Assembly: GCA_017941085.1 (NCBI GenBank) | Contig: JAGAXF010000038.1 | Location: 1 to 64,000, forward strand | DNA from: Bacillota bacterium | GTDB lineage: Bacteria; Bacillota; Clostridia; Peptostreptococcales; Anaerovoracaceae | Direction of reading: 5' to 3' | DNA length: 64,000 bases | Shown here: piece by piece, positions 25,491-34,400 of the stretch | Layout of the letters: every line of letters begins with the position of its first letter | How positions within the stretch are numbered: the stretch's first letter is position 1 | Translations under genes and position numbers: made by a program | Notes under the pieces: model-generated | What the model saw: only the letters and a program-made list of their open reading frames with translations | The model's database searches: none | What the model was told of the DNA's origin: nothing

Positions 25491-25994
25491 ATGAGTAGAC
25501 AGGAACCATCAAAAGAATATATAGAATACATTTGTAATCTCTATGGCGATATCTATGATGACCGCATTGAAGACTGCAGACCACCTGCAGCAGGTAATGA
25601 CTTCAGGGATCCGGGTGAAGAGTGGAGACCTGGCCAGGTAGCTGATCACAAAAGCATTGTTGCATTTCAGAGGGAATTGAAGGCGATAGGAATCAATTTA
25701 TCCAGTTCCAAGATCCGGAAGATCCTTATAACCGGTGGATGTTGGACTACAGAACGTAGCAGAGAGATCGCAGATCTGTTTGATCTATATACTTCACCGA
25801 AGGTTGATGGTGGCTATGGACTTTCTGAGGATCTTGCAGCGAAGAAGATTGCTGCAGAACTGGAAGTGAGTCTGGTGACAGTTAATGTGAATCTGCCGTA
25901 CAGGAATGTGGTCTATAATCTGGAGAACCGCAGCAAGAATGCTGTCCGGTGTGCAAGATACAAAGAGCGAAAAAAGAAATCTGAACAAAAGTAG
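25491..25994 (+). CDS. Unknown protein with possible helix-turn-helix
   Basis: A 167-residue protein I do not recognise. The first 60 residues are acidic and Pro-rich (DCRPPAAGNDFRDPGEEWRP). Residues 60-130 resemble a bacterial recombination-module or replication accessory protein: IGINLSSSKIRKILITGGCW could be one DNA-binding helix pair and GLSEDLAAKKIAAELEVSLV a helix-turn-helix. The C-terminus is very basic (RCARYKERKKKSEQK). It faces a ribbon-helix-helix gene across a shared terminator. Its codon use differs from the A/T-rich glycan genes before it, which suggests separate acquisition. Function unknown. Confidence 0.65.
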   Translation: MSRQEPSKEYIEYICNLYGDIYDDRIEDCRPPAAGNDFRDPGEEWRPGQVADHKSIVAFQRELKAIGINLSSSKIRKILITGGCWTTERSREIADLFDLYTSPKVDGGYGLSEDLAAKKIAAELEVSLVTVNVNLPYRNVVYNLENRSKNAVRCARYKERKKKSEQK

Positions 25995-26025
25995 AGCGGG
26001 AGACCATTATTGGTTATCCCGCTCT
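25993..26025. terminator. Bidirectional terminator between the converging genes
   Basis: AGAGCGGGA (25993-26001) and TCCCGCTCT (26017-26025) form a 9-bp stem. The stem overlaps the last bases of the gene on each side. T-rich tails are short. Confidence 0.65.
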
Positions 26026-26219
26026 ATTGCTTCATCAATCGCCCGGTTGATAAAGGCGGATGTACTTTCACCTTGATCCTGGGCGTGTTTTTTTACCATT
26101 TCGTGTCGTTCCGGAGACATGCGTACTTTCACTTCATGGAATTTCGCATTATACTTCTCATTTGCTTTTTTCCGTGCCGGCGTATATCCGTTATAGGTAC
26201 TTTGCTTCTTTTCAGCCAT
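26007..26219 (-). CDS. Ribbon-helix-helix DNA-binding protein (Arc/CopG-like)
   Basis: A 70-residue protein. The N-terminus is polar (MAEKKQSTYNGYTPARKKAN). The ribbon-helix-helix fold is FHEVKVRMSPERHEMVKKHA (beta strand then helix A), followed by GESTSAFINRAIDEAIERD (helix B). Such proteins act as antitoxins or autorepressors. No toxin gene follows on this strand. Its own promoter (26253-26281) overlaps one copy of a repeat that also lies in the opposite promoter (26295-26323), so it may control both. AGAGGTGA serves as the ribosome site. Confidence 0.82.
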   Translation of the reverse strand: MAEKKQSTYNGYTPARKKANEKYNAKFHEVKVRMSPERHEMVKKHAQDQGESTSAFINRAIDEAIERDNQ

Positions 26220-26252
26220 ATTTTCACCTCTTGCTCTCGTTTTCTAATGATT

Positions 26253-26281
26253 AGTATACCATATTGTGGAACATGGGACAA
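26253..26281 (-). promoter_or_regulatory. Promoter of the ribbon-helix-helix gene
   Basis: On the minus strand: -35 TTGTCC (26281-26276), 17-bp spacer, -10 TATACT (26258-26253), about 34 bases before the start codon. Confidence 0.6.
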
Positions 26282-26316
26282 TGTAAAATTCCGATTGACA
26301 TACACGGGACAATGTA
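26275..26316. repeat. Paired 11-bp repeats in divergent promoters, candidate operator
   Basis: GGGACAATGTA occurs at 26275-26285 and at 26306-26316, 31 bp (three helical turns) apart. The first copy covers the -35 of the leftward promoter and the second fills the spacer of the rightward promoter. This suits cooperative binding of the ribbon-helix-helix protein. Confidence 0.6.
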
Positions 26317-26323
26317 CTATAAT
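26295..26323 (+). promoter_or_regulatory. Consensus promoter towards the 4,6-dehydratase gene
   Basis: TTGACA (26295-26300), exactly 17 bp, TATAAT (26318-26323): a perfect sigma-A consensus. It stands 85 bases before the start codon at 26408. A second TATAAT at 26395-26400 is only 7 bases before that ATG. Confidence 0.75.
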
Positions 26324-26407
26324 GAAGCTCCAAACATAATAATGATTTCCAGGAAAGGAGTGCAGATACTATAGTATTAATCCCATATCCGTGTTATAAT
26401 TAAATAC

Positions 26408-28267
26408 ATGTTCTACTTTAAAAACAAACGTATAAGAACAATAATAATGATGATATGCGATGCAGTAATTGCAATACTTGGGGCCTTATTGGCCCTTGCT
26501 TTGCGTTTTGACATCACCCACATAGGAGGCAATTATTTAACAACTACTTTAATAATGTCGCCGGTTTATATTGTCATTACAATTGCTGTATTATGGATTT
26601 CCAAGTTATATAATCGAGTATGGTCCTATGCTTCGACGAAGGAAGTTATTGATATTATAAGGGCTTCATTAATTATAGAAGCCCTTATATTGGCGGCCCA
26701 TGTATTAGCAAGTCAAGAAATGCCAAGGAGTTTTTATCCATTGCAATTCTTAGCATTGACTGGAATGCTTCTGGTTATGCGCTTCTATGCATTAATTGTT
26801 AGGTCGGTAAAAGGAACATTTACCAAAGAAAATGTTGACAGACGTATTATGCTTGTTGGTGCAGGGTCTGCAGCAGATGTTATAATTAAAGAACTCCATA
26901 AACCCAATACTAAGGCTCGTATAGTATGTGCTATCGATGATAATATTAACAAGCAAAACCATTCTATAGACGGAGTACCAATTGTTGGAACGCGAGAAGA
27001 CATTAAGAAGAATGTCGAAACTTATGAAGTTAGTGAAATAATCATTGCGATTCCTTCTGCTCCATCAAACGAGATAAAGGAAATAATCCAGATTTGTCAA
27101 GAAACAAGGGTACCAGTTAGTATCCTTCCTTCTATAGCAAAAACTCTAGCGTCTCCATCATCTATTATGGGAAAGCTTCGTCCGGTAAGCTACGAAGATC
27201 TACTGGGTCGTGATCCAGTCAAAGTTGACCAAAGTGGAATAAGTGATTTCATCTACGGTAAGGTAGTTATGGTTACAGGAGGTGGCGGATCTATCGGTTC
27301 CGAGCTTTGTCGACAAATAATTGAATGTAATCCAAGTAAACTCATTATTTTTGATATATATGAAAACAATGCTTATGCAATTGAGCAAGAACTTAAGTAT
27401 AAGCACCATCATGCGGACATCTCCACATTGATTGGATCAGTTCGTGATTATGACAGGCTTGAATTTGTTTTTGAGAAATATAGGCCAAACATTGTATTCC
27501 ATGCCGCTGCTCACAAACATGTTCCCCTTATGGAGAAATCACCTAATGAGGCAGTAAAGAACAATTGCTTAGGTACATTTAATGTCGCCAAATTGGCGGA
27601 TAAATATGAAGCTGAGAACTTTACTCTGATTTCCACCGACAAGGCCGTACGACCCACAAATATCATGGGAGCAACCAAGCGAATTTGTGAAATGATTGTG
27701 CAGGTCTATGCTCGTAAATCGAAGAACACCAGGTATTCTGCCGTTAGATTTGGTAACGTTCTAGGTAGCAATGGTTCTGTTATTCCGCTATTTAATAAAC
27801 AGATAGATGAAGGTGGGCCGGTTACGGTTACGCATCCTGAGGTACGTCGCTTCTTTATGACGATTCCCGAAGCTGTGTCCTTAGTATTACAGGCCAGTCT
27901 ATATGCTGAGGGTGGTGAGATATTTATCCTTGACATGGGTGAGCCGGTTAGGATATATGACCTTGCCGAAAACCTAATTCGCTCACGAGGGCTAGTTCCT
28001 CATGAAGATATAGAGATAGAAATTGTTGGACTACGCCCTGGTGAAAAACTTTATGAAGAAGTATTAATGTCTGAGGAAGGACTGAATAGCACCGCAAACC
28101 ATAAGATATTTATAGGAAAACCAATAGAAATGGATGATGAGAAGTTCCTCCGTGATTTGGATGACTTAATTGCCGAAGCTGAAAAGAACGGCACCAAGAT
28201 AAAAGAAAAAACAGAAGAGGTTTGTGGAACTTACACCATAACGGATAATGAAGACGGCGGTATCTAG
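26408..28267 (+). CDS. capD: Membrane nucleotide-sugar 4,6-dehydratase (CapD/PglF/FlaA1 type)
   Basis: A 619-residue protein. Four membrane segments fill residues 12-130. A CoA-binding-like Rossmann region follows (about 145-260, MLVGAGSAADVIIKEL). The catalytic SDR domain begins with VTGGGGSIGSEL (about 289-300) and contains VFHAAAHKHVPLMEKSPNEA and LISTDKAVRPTNIMGATKR. In this family the enzyme removes water from UDP-GlcNAc to give a 4-keto-6-deoxy sugar, feeding a 4-aminotransferase such as the one at 11416. No SD precedes the ATG at 26408; a TATAAT seven bases upstream would even allow a leaderless messenger. galE follows without a gap. Confidence 0.92.
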   Translation: MFYFKNKRIRTIIMMICDAVIAILGALLALALRFDITHIGGNYLTTTLIMSPVYIVITIAVLWISKLYNRVWSYASTKEVIDIIRASLIIEALILAAHVLASQEMPRSFYPLQFLALTGMLLVMRFYALIVRSVKGTFTKENVDRRIMLVGAGSAADVIIKELHKPNTKARIVCAIDDNINKQNHSIDGVPIVGTREDIKKNVETYEVSEIIIAIPSAPSNEIKEIIQICQETRVPVSILPSIAKTLASPSSIMGKLRPVSYEDLLGRDPVKVDQSGISDFIYGKVVMVTGGGGSIGSELCRQIIECNPSKLIIFDIYENNAYAIEQELKYKHHHADISTLIGSVRDYDRLEFVFEKYRPNIVFHAAAHKHVPLMEKSPNEAVKNNCLGTFNVAKLADKYEAENFTLISTDKAVRPTNIMGATKRICEMIVQVYARKSKNTRYSAVRFGNVLGSNGSVIPLFNKQIDEGGPVTVTHPEVRRFFMTIPEAVSLVLQASLYAEGGEIFILDMGEPVRIYDLAENLIRSRGLVPHEDIEIEIVGLRPGEKLYEEVLMSEEGLNSTANHKIFIGKPIEMDDEKFLRDLDDLIAEAEKNGTKIKEKTEEVCGTYTITDNEDGGI

Positions 28268-29299
28268 ATGACAAAAGAGAGACTGACCTACCTACTTACC
28301 GGCGGTACTGGATACATTGGTTCCCATACCGCTGTAGAAATGATTAATAATGGATATGAAGTTGTTATCGTAGATAATCTGTATAACAGCTCTGATGTTG
28401 TGGTGGATAGAATTGAAAAGATTACAGGCATAAGACCTAAGTTCTATCCTTATGATGTTAGAGACAAGGATACCCTAAGGAGAGTTTTTGAAGAAAACTC
28501 AATTGAAGGGGTAATTCACTTTGCCGGCCTTAAGTCGGTAGGTGAGTCTGTTGATAGACCCCTTGATTATTACAGAAATAATCTAGATAGCACATTGTCC
28601 CTTCTAGAGATAATGAAAGAATTCAACGTTAACAATTTTGTTTTTAGTTCCTCCGCTACGGTGTATGGAGAAGGAAATCCAAGTCCATATACAGAGGATA
28701 TGCCCAAGGGTAATTGTTCTAATCCGTATGGGTGGACTAAATCAATGATTGAGCAAATTCTGACGGATGCAGCAGTTGCTAATCCAGAGCTATCTGTGGT
28801 ACTCCTTAGATATTTTAATCCTATAGGAGCTCATGAGTCGGGATTAATAGGGGAAGATCCCCAGGGGATACCCAATAATCTTATGCCCTATGTTTCACAG
28901 GTTGCAATTGGTAGAAGGGAAAAACTAACCATTTTTGGCAATGACTACGATACACCCGATGGAACAGGAGAGAGAGATTTCATCCATGTGGTGGATTTGG
29001 CAGAAGGCCACGTCAAGGCGATAGATTACGCCAAGAGCCATAAGGGGATAGAAGTTTTTAATCTGGGAACAGGAAATCCATACAGTGTTTTGGATATAGT
29101 TAACACCTTTATGGAGGTAACTGGTGCTGAAGTTAAGTACGAGTTTGGTCCAAGAAGAGCAGGGGATTTAGCTGCTGTGTGGGCAGATCCTTCCAAGTCT
29201 GAGAAGGTGCTAGGATGGAAAGCTACACGTGATCTACGTAAAATGTGTGAAGACACCTGGAACTGGCAGAAGAATAACCCAAATGGGTATAAGAAATAA
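28268..29299 (+). CDS. galE: UDP-glucose/UDP-GlcNAc 4-epimerase GalE
   Basis: A 343-residue extended SDR enzyme. It has TGGTGYIGSHTAVEM (11-25), FAGLKSVGES, SSATVYG with the catalytic Ser, the YGWTK motif with the catalytic Tyr-Lys, and RYFNPIGAHESG. It swaps the C4 configuration of UDP-hexoses. It may supply UDP-Gal or UDP-GalNAc to the glycan assembly above. The ATG directly follows the stop of the preceding gene, so the two are translated together. Confidence 0.95.
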   Translation: MTKERLTYLLTGGTGYIGSHTAVEMINNGYEVVIVDNLYNSSDVVVDRIEKITGIRPKFYPYDVRDKDTLRRVFEENSIEGVIHFAGLKSVGESVDRPLDYYRNNLDSTLSLLEIMKEFNVNNFVFSSSATVYGEGNPSPYTEDMPKGNCSNPYGWTKSMIEQILTDAAVANPELSVVLLRYFNPIGAHESGLIGEDPQGIPNNLMPYVSQVAIGRREKLTIFGNDYDTPDGTGERDFIHVVDLAEGHVKAIDYAKSHKGIEVFNLGTGNPYSVLDIVNTFMEVTGAEVKYEFGPRRAGDLAAVWADPSKSEKVLGWKATRDLRKMCEDTWNWQKNNPNGYKK

Positions 29300-29333
29300 G
29301 CTCTAAGGTTGATTTTTACATAAACCCACTAAT

Positions 29334-29373
29334 AAAACAAGTAAAAAAATCCCATGTTTTTTTACTTGTTTTT
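29334..29373. terminator. Terminator after galE
   Basis: AAAACAAGTAAAAAAA (29334-29349) is perfectly complementary to 29357-29372, with a 7-base loop and a T-rich end. The A/T-rich stem may also work from the other side. Confidence 0.8.
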
Positions 29374-29462
29374 GATATTATCTACCAACTAAGCAGAAGG
29401 AATTAGCGGAGTTAGGGAGAAAAAACAGCTTTAGTGCGAGTTGATTAGGAGGAACATGTTTT

Positions 29463-31274
29463 ATGCAAGCTATTATTCTTGCCGCTGGCATGGGTCGAAG
29501 ACTAAAGGATTTAACTAAAGAGAATACCAAATGTATGGTTAAGGTGAATGATAAAACCTTGATCCAACGCATGCTGGGCCAAATTGATGCTAAGGGCTTT
29601 AGTCGGGTTGTTATAGTTGTGGGGTATGAAGGAGAGAAACTTAAGGAATATATAAGCTCTCTGGATGTCAGCACACCGATTGTTTTTGTTGAGAATCCGG
29701 TGTACGACAAAACTAATAATATTTACTCCCTGTATTTGGCAAGGGATTATTTGCAGGAAGAAGACACAGTTCTATTTGAATCGGACCTTATATTCGAAGA
29801 CTCGGTTTTGGATTCGCTTCTTGATGATCCCAATAAAAACCTTGTTCTGGTGGATAAGTATGAATCCTGGATGTCCGGTACCTGTGTGAAGTTGTCAGAA
29901 GAAAGTGAGATTCTAAGCTATATATCCGGAACCAATTTCGACTTCCACGAGATTGATAAGTATTACAAAACTGTAAATATATACAAGTTCAATAAGGATT
30001 TTTCCTCCAAGTATTACGTGCCATTTCTTGAGGCGTATCTGGATGCTCTGGGAAACAATGAATACTACGAGCAGGTCCTTAAGGTTATTACCATGCTTGA
30101 TGGCAAAAGCCTGAAAGCAAAGAAGCTAGATAATCAGAAATGGTATGAGATAGATGACATTCAGGATCTAAACATAGCCGAATCCATATTTGCTGAAGAG
30201 CCTCATGAAAGGGTGAATCTTATTAATTCCAGATATGGAGGCTACTGGAGATATCCAAAGCTTTTGGATTTCTGCTATTTGGTTAATCCATACTATCCGC
30301 CTAAGATGTTAAGGGAGGAGCTCCGCGCCAGCTTCGACACTCTATTAACGGAATATCCCAGCGGTATGTATGTTAATTCTCTTCTGGCGGGAAATATCTT
30401 TAGTGTAAAAGAAGAGAATATAGTTGTGGGTAATGGTGCGGCGGAATTAATTAAGTCTTTAATGGAAAGACTTAAGGGTAAGGTGGGATTCATTAGACCT
30501 ACCTTCGAGGAATATCCCAACAGATATGATGCATCCAATTCTGTGAATTATTTCCCGGAGAACCCTGACTATAGCTATACTGCCCAGGATATTATGGAAT
30601 TCTTTAATGGTCAGGATGTGGATTCCTTACTCATAGTCAACCCAGACAATCCCAGCGGTAATTACATACCAAAGCCGGATTTACTTAAACTAATTGCCTG
30701 GTCAAAAGAGAAGAATATAAAGATTATTATTGATGAATCCTTTGTTGACTTTGCAGATGAGGAGGATAGTTCCTTAATAGATCAAGAGTTATTGGATGAG
30801 AATAAACACCTCTATGTTATGAAAAGCATTTCCAAATCCTACGGTGTTCCTGGTTTGCGACTAGGTATTCTTGCTTCCGGGGATAAGGACATGATTCAGT
30901 GGATGAAAAAGGACGTGTCGATTTGGAATATTAACTCCTTTGCTGAGTTCTTTATGCAGATAGAGGAGAAGTACAAGGGGGATTATGAAGCTGGCCTTGT
31001 AAAACTGAGGGAAGAAAGAAAACGTTTTGAAACGGAATTAAATAAATTGGATGATTTTAGAGTTATTCCTTCCCAGGCCAATTATGTGATGGTAGAAGTT
31101 GAAAAGGGTTCATCCGAAGAACTGCAGAAGGAACTTCTCGTTAACTATGATATCTTAATTAAGGACCTTTCACCCAAGTTGGGAGGGTGCTCAAATTACA
31201 TTAGGCTTGCCATAAGAAAACGAGAAGAAAATGATTTGCTGCTGAATGCATTAAAGAAGTTATCATCCAGGTGA
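29463..31274 (+). CDS. Cytidylyltransferase fused to a CobD/HisC-like PLP enzyme
   Basis: A 603-residue two-domain protein. Residues 1-240 are a LicC-like sugar-phosphate/alcohol-phosphate nucleotidyltransferase (LAAGMGRRLKDLTKENTKCM at 6-25; VFESDLIFED for metal). Residues 245-603 are a fold type I PLP enzyme related to HisC and CobD: YPSGMYVNSLLAGNIF, GNGAAELIKSLMERL, INPDNPSGNYIPKPDLL-like motif, and the Schiff-base Lys458 in SISKSYGVPGLRLG. CobD relatives decarboxylate phospho-amino acids, so the fusion might turn a phospho-amino acid into a CDP-amino-alcohol. A fused transaminase, as in PntC, is the alternative. Strong AGGAGGAAC ribosome site. First gene of the lic operon. Confidence 0.8.
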   Translation: MQAIILAAGMGRRLKDLTKENTKCMVKVNDKTLIQRMLGQIDAKGFSRVVIVVGYEGEKLKEYISSLDVSTPIVFVENPVYDKTNNIYSLYLARDYLQEEDTVLFESDLIFEDSVLDSLLDDPNKNLVLVDKYESWMSGTCVKLSEESEILSYISGTNFDFHEIDKYYKTVNIYKFNKDFSSKYYVPFLEAYLDALGNNEYYEQVLKVITMLDGKSLKAKKLDNQKWYEIDDIQDLNIAESIFAEEPHERVNLINSRYGGYWRYPKLLDFCYLVNPYYPPKMLREELRASFDTLLTEYPSGMYVNSLLAGNIFSVKEENIVVGNGAAELIKSLMERLKGKVGFIRPTFEEYPNRYDASNSVNYFPENPDYSYTAQDIMEFFNGQDVDSLLIVNPDNPSGNYIPKPDLLKLIAWSKEKNIKIIIDESFVDFADEEDSSLIDQELLDENKHLYVMKSISKSYGVPGLRLGILASGDKDMIQWMKKDVSIWNINSFAEFFMQIEEKYKGDYEAGLVKLREERKRFETELNKLDDFRVIPSQANYVMVEVEKGSSEELQKELLVNYDILIKDLSPKLGGCSNYIRLAIRKREENDLLLNALKKLSSR

Positions 31275-31295
31275 AATAATAGTTAGGTAAACCAC

Positions 31296-32516
31296 ATGAA
31301 TTATATGGAAGAATACAACCGCTGGCTAGAAAGCGATATAGTTAGTGAAGAGGATAAGGAGATTCTTAGAAATTATTCCGATGCAGAAATCGAAGAGTTT
31401 TTCGATTCTCCTCTTAATTTTGGGACGGCGGGAATAAGAAAGAAAATGTTCTTGGGTTCAGGCGCATTAAATAAATATACTGTTGCGCACATTACTAGAG
31501 GTGTATGTGACTTTGTGCTGTCCCAGGGAAAAGCCAATCCGTCAGTAGTAATCGTCTACGACTCCAGAAACAACAGTAAAGAATTTGCAGAACTGACGTC
31601 CAGGGTGCTTGCAGCAAAGGGCATTCACGTATTCCTTTATGAAGATATTAGACCTACCCCTGAACTATCTTTTGCTGTGAGATATTCGCAATCAGCGGCA
31701 GGAATTAATATTACCGCTAGCCACAATACGAAAGAGTATAATGGCTACAAGGTATATGGACCTGATGGCATACAGCTTTCGCCGGAAGAAGCAGCCAAAG
31801 TTGCCGCTGTTATTGACGGCAATGATGTGCTGAATCCCCCTGAAGAAATGGACTTTGATAAGGCTGTGGAATCAGGCACGATAGAACTAATTAATGGCTA
31901 TTTTGATAATATCTATTTGGCTAGGGTCCTTCAGCAATCTTTGATGTCGGAGGATGTTAGAGAAAAAGCAAAGGATATGAAGGTAGTTTACACAGCCTTC
32001 CATGGCACAGGGTCCGTATTTGTTCCTCGTGTTCTTGAGAGAGATGGCTTTGAGAAGGTAATATGTGAACCAAACCAGATCATTCCTGATGGAGATTTTC
32101 CCACGGTAAAAAGTCCCAATCCTGAAACGAAGGAAAGTTTTAAACTAGCCATCGAGCTGGCGGAAAAAGAAGGGTCAGATTTAGTAATTGGCACTGATCC
32201 CGATGGAGATAGGTGCGGTGTTGCAGTTAGAGGAAGTAACGGCTTTGAAGTTTTAACAGGAAACCAGGTGGGAATACTTCTTTTGGATTACATTATTAAA
32301 TCAAGAGAAGCTAGTGGTGGGATTCCTGAACGCAACGATTATCTAACTGCTATTAACGCAAGAGATAAAGATGCTATTCTGGCTTCCATGCTTGTCGCTG
32401 AGGCGGCCTGCTATCATATGTGCCAAGGGAAAACTTTGCTGGAAGCACTGGTTGATGCAGAAAAAACGGTGTCAGAATTGGAATCAGAAATCAATTCCTG
32501 GGGAATAATTAATTGA
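31296..32516 (+). pseudogene. Phosphohexomutase with internal deletion and lost C-terminus
   Basis: A 406-residue relative of phosphoglucomutase/phosphomannomutase (PgcA type, normally about 570 residues). Present: FGTAGIRKKMFLGSGALNKY, the active-site ITASHNTKEYNGYK, and the metal loop GTDPDGDRCGV. After IPERNDYLTAIN the sequence jumps straight to ARDKDAILASMLVAEAACYH. The intact family has about 75 residues here, including the sugar-binding GxEESxGY loop. The protein then ends at once after LLEALVDAEKT, so the phosphate-binding fourth domain is missing. The frame is open, but mutase activity is very unlikely. It could be a remnant or, less likely, a repurposed fragment. Confidence 0.7.
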
Positions 32517-32544
32517 TGTTCGAGTCAGGTGGAGAGGAACCTAT

Positions 32545-33417
32545 ATGCATGTTGACAACGGTATAATTATGGCGGCAGGGATGTCAAGTAGATTTGCTCC
32601 TCTATCCTATGAGACTCACAAGGGGTTAATAGAGGTAAAGGGCGAGATTTTAATTGAGCGGCAAATTAAGCAGCTAATAGATGCCGGTGTACCAAAGGTA
32701 ATTGTGGTAACTGGCTATATGGCTGACAGATTTGATTATCTTAAGGGCAAATATGGAGTTGAGCTCATCTTTAATGAAGAGTTCAATACCAGAAACAATA
32801 ACGGCTCCATTTGGACAGCAAAGGAATACTTAGGAAATAGCTATGTCTGCTCGGCGGATAATTTTTTTTCAGAGAATCCCTTCGAAAATGATGTGGATGA
32901 CGCATACTATGCCGCCGTCTACGCTGATGGCGAAACTAAAGAATGGTGTATGACGGAGGATGAGAAGGGCTACATTATAGATGTAAAAGTCGGCGGGAGA
33001 GATGCCTGGTATATGCTGGGTCACACCTTCTGGGATGAAGACTTCAGTAATAGTTTTTTGGAAATCCTAGTGGAGGAGTATGAAAACCCGGAGACCCTTG
33101 ATAAGCTTTGGGAAAGCATTTTTATGGAGCACCTGGATTCTCTCAAGATGAAGATAAAGAAGTATCCTGATGGTGTAATCCACGAGTTCGATACTTTGGA
33201 CGAACTAAGGCAGTTTGATGAAAGCTATATCACAGATACCAGGTCCTCCATAATCAAAGGATTGATGAAGGAATTAGGTGGCAAGGAAGAAGAAATCAAA
33301 GAGATTACTGCTATAAAAGGCCAGGGTAATAAAGCGTCAGGGTTCAGCTTTTTATACAGGAATAATAGATTCGAATATGATTACAATACGGCTAAGTTAA
33401 TTGAGTCCGCTAAGTAG
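32545..33417 (+). CDS. licC: Choline-phosphate cytidylyltransferase LicC-like
   Basis: A 290-residue nucleotidyltransferase. The N-terminal NTP motif is IIMAAGMSSRFAPLSYETHK (8-27), with VTGYMADRF, and SADNFFSENPF for metal binding. The first 230 residues match LicC, which makes CDP-choline. The last 60 form a small extra domain (GLMKELGGKEEEIKEITAIK) that looks like a short kinase-leader region or linker. It lies directly before the choline kinase gene, in the usual lic order. It is the second cytidylyltransferase of this operon. Confidence 0.85.
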   Translation: MHVDNGIIMAAGMSSRFAPLSYETHKGLIEVKGEILIERQIKQLIDAGVPKVIVVTGYMADRFDYLKGKYGVELIFNEEFNTRNNNGSIWTAKEYLGNSYVCSADNFFSENPFENDVDDAYYAAVYADGETKEWCMTEDEKGYIIDVKVGGRDAWYMLGHTFWDEDFSNSFLEILVEEYENPETLDKLWESIFMEHLDSLKMKIKKYPDGVIHEFDTLDELRQFDESYITDTRSSIIKGLMKELGGKEEEIKEITAIKGQGNKASGFSFLYRNNRFEYDYNTAKLIESAK

Positions 33418-33443
33418 TAAATTAAGGATAGGAGGTTATTTAC

Positions 33444-34358
33444 ATGGCAGAACTTATTAGAGAAATTGAAGAACAGGACATCCCCAAGTTAAAAGAATTA
33501 CTTAAGACTGTATTTGGCGATGATGAATATATAGACATAGAGCGCCTGGGAGGAATGACCAATCATTCATACAAAATGACCAGACCGGATAATAATGAAT
33601 ACTTGGTTCGAATCCCCGGTGAAGGAACCGAGGAAATGATTAATCGTTCAGACGAAAGGAAGAGCACCCAGCTGGCCTGTGACCTGGGGATCGACTCGGA
33701 ACTTCTTTACTTTGGTGATGACGGAAGGAAGGTAATGAGGTTCATCCCCAATCCTCAGCCCATGAGCGAAGAGGTGATGAGGAGAAAGGAAAATCTTGTG
33801 CAGGCCGCCGATATTTTCCACAGACTTCACACCTGCAACGTGGATACGGGGGTAAGGTTTGAGGTTTTTGAAATGGCAGATCTTTATGAAAAGATAATTC
33901 GTGATGGCGGTGTATCTTTCTATGATGATTATGACCAGGTGAAAAATACGGTGATAGAGATAAAGGCTGCTGTTGACAGCACCGGTGAAGCTCCCAAGGT
34001 TCCCTGCCACAATGATTCCCTAGTGGGCAACTGGGTTATAGATGGCGATGGAAAGCTCTATCTGGTGGATTGGGAATACAGCGGTATGAATGAGGCCATG
34101 TGGGATTTATCCTGCCTATCTATCGAGGCGGACTATACAGAAGAGAATGATGCTGATCTGCTGGAAGCCTATTACGGAAGAAATGCCACGGTAGAGGAGA
34201 AGAAGCGTTTCGTTGCAGCAAAGCTATATGTGGACTATCTATGGACTTTATGGGGATTAACTAGAGTACCCTTTGATGGTCAGTTTATGCAGGACTACGC
34301 AGATGCCAGATATGAGAGGCTTAAGAATAATATTCAGGCCTACAATCAGATTGCTTAG
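33444..34358 (+). CDS. licA: Choline kinase LicA-like
   Basis: A 304-residue aminoglycoside/choline kinase-fold protein. GGMTNHSYKM near residue 36 is the nucleotide loop, and the catalytic motif is HNDSLVGNW (His189, Asp191, Asn196), followed by the metal-binding YLVDWEYSGMNEAMWDLS. LicA phosphorylates choline taken up from outside; ethanolamine kinases are close relatives. A strong AGGAGG precedes the ATG. The gene lies between the cytidylyltransferase and the permease of the same pathway. Confidence 0.88.
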   Translation: MAELIREIEEQDIPKLKELLKTVFGDDEYIDIERLGGMTNHSYKMTRPDNNEYLVRIPGEGTEEMINRSDERKSTQLACDLGIDSELLYFGDDGRKVMRFIPNPQPMSEEVMRRKENLVQAADIFHRLHTCNVDTGVRFEVFEMADLYEKIIRDGGVSFYDDYDQVKNTVIEIKAAVDSTGEAPKVPCHNDSLVGNWVIDGDGKLYLVDWEYSGMNEAMWDLSCLSIEADYTEENDADLLEAYYGRNATVEEKKRFVAAKLYVDYLWTLWGLTRVPFDGQFMQDYADARYERLKNNIQAYNQIA

Positions 34359-34400
34359 TTAGAAAAGATGCAGTTGGAATAGATGTAGGAGGATTAGAGA

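Noticed and set aside
25491-26219. Toxin-antitoxin pair made of the unknown protein and the ribbon-helix-helix protein
   Set aside because: The genes converge instead of forming an operon, and the unknown protein has no toxin fold I recognise, so they are listed separately.
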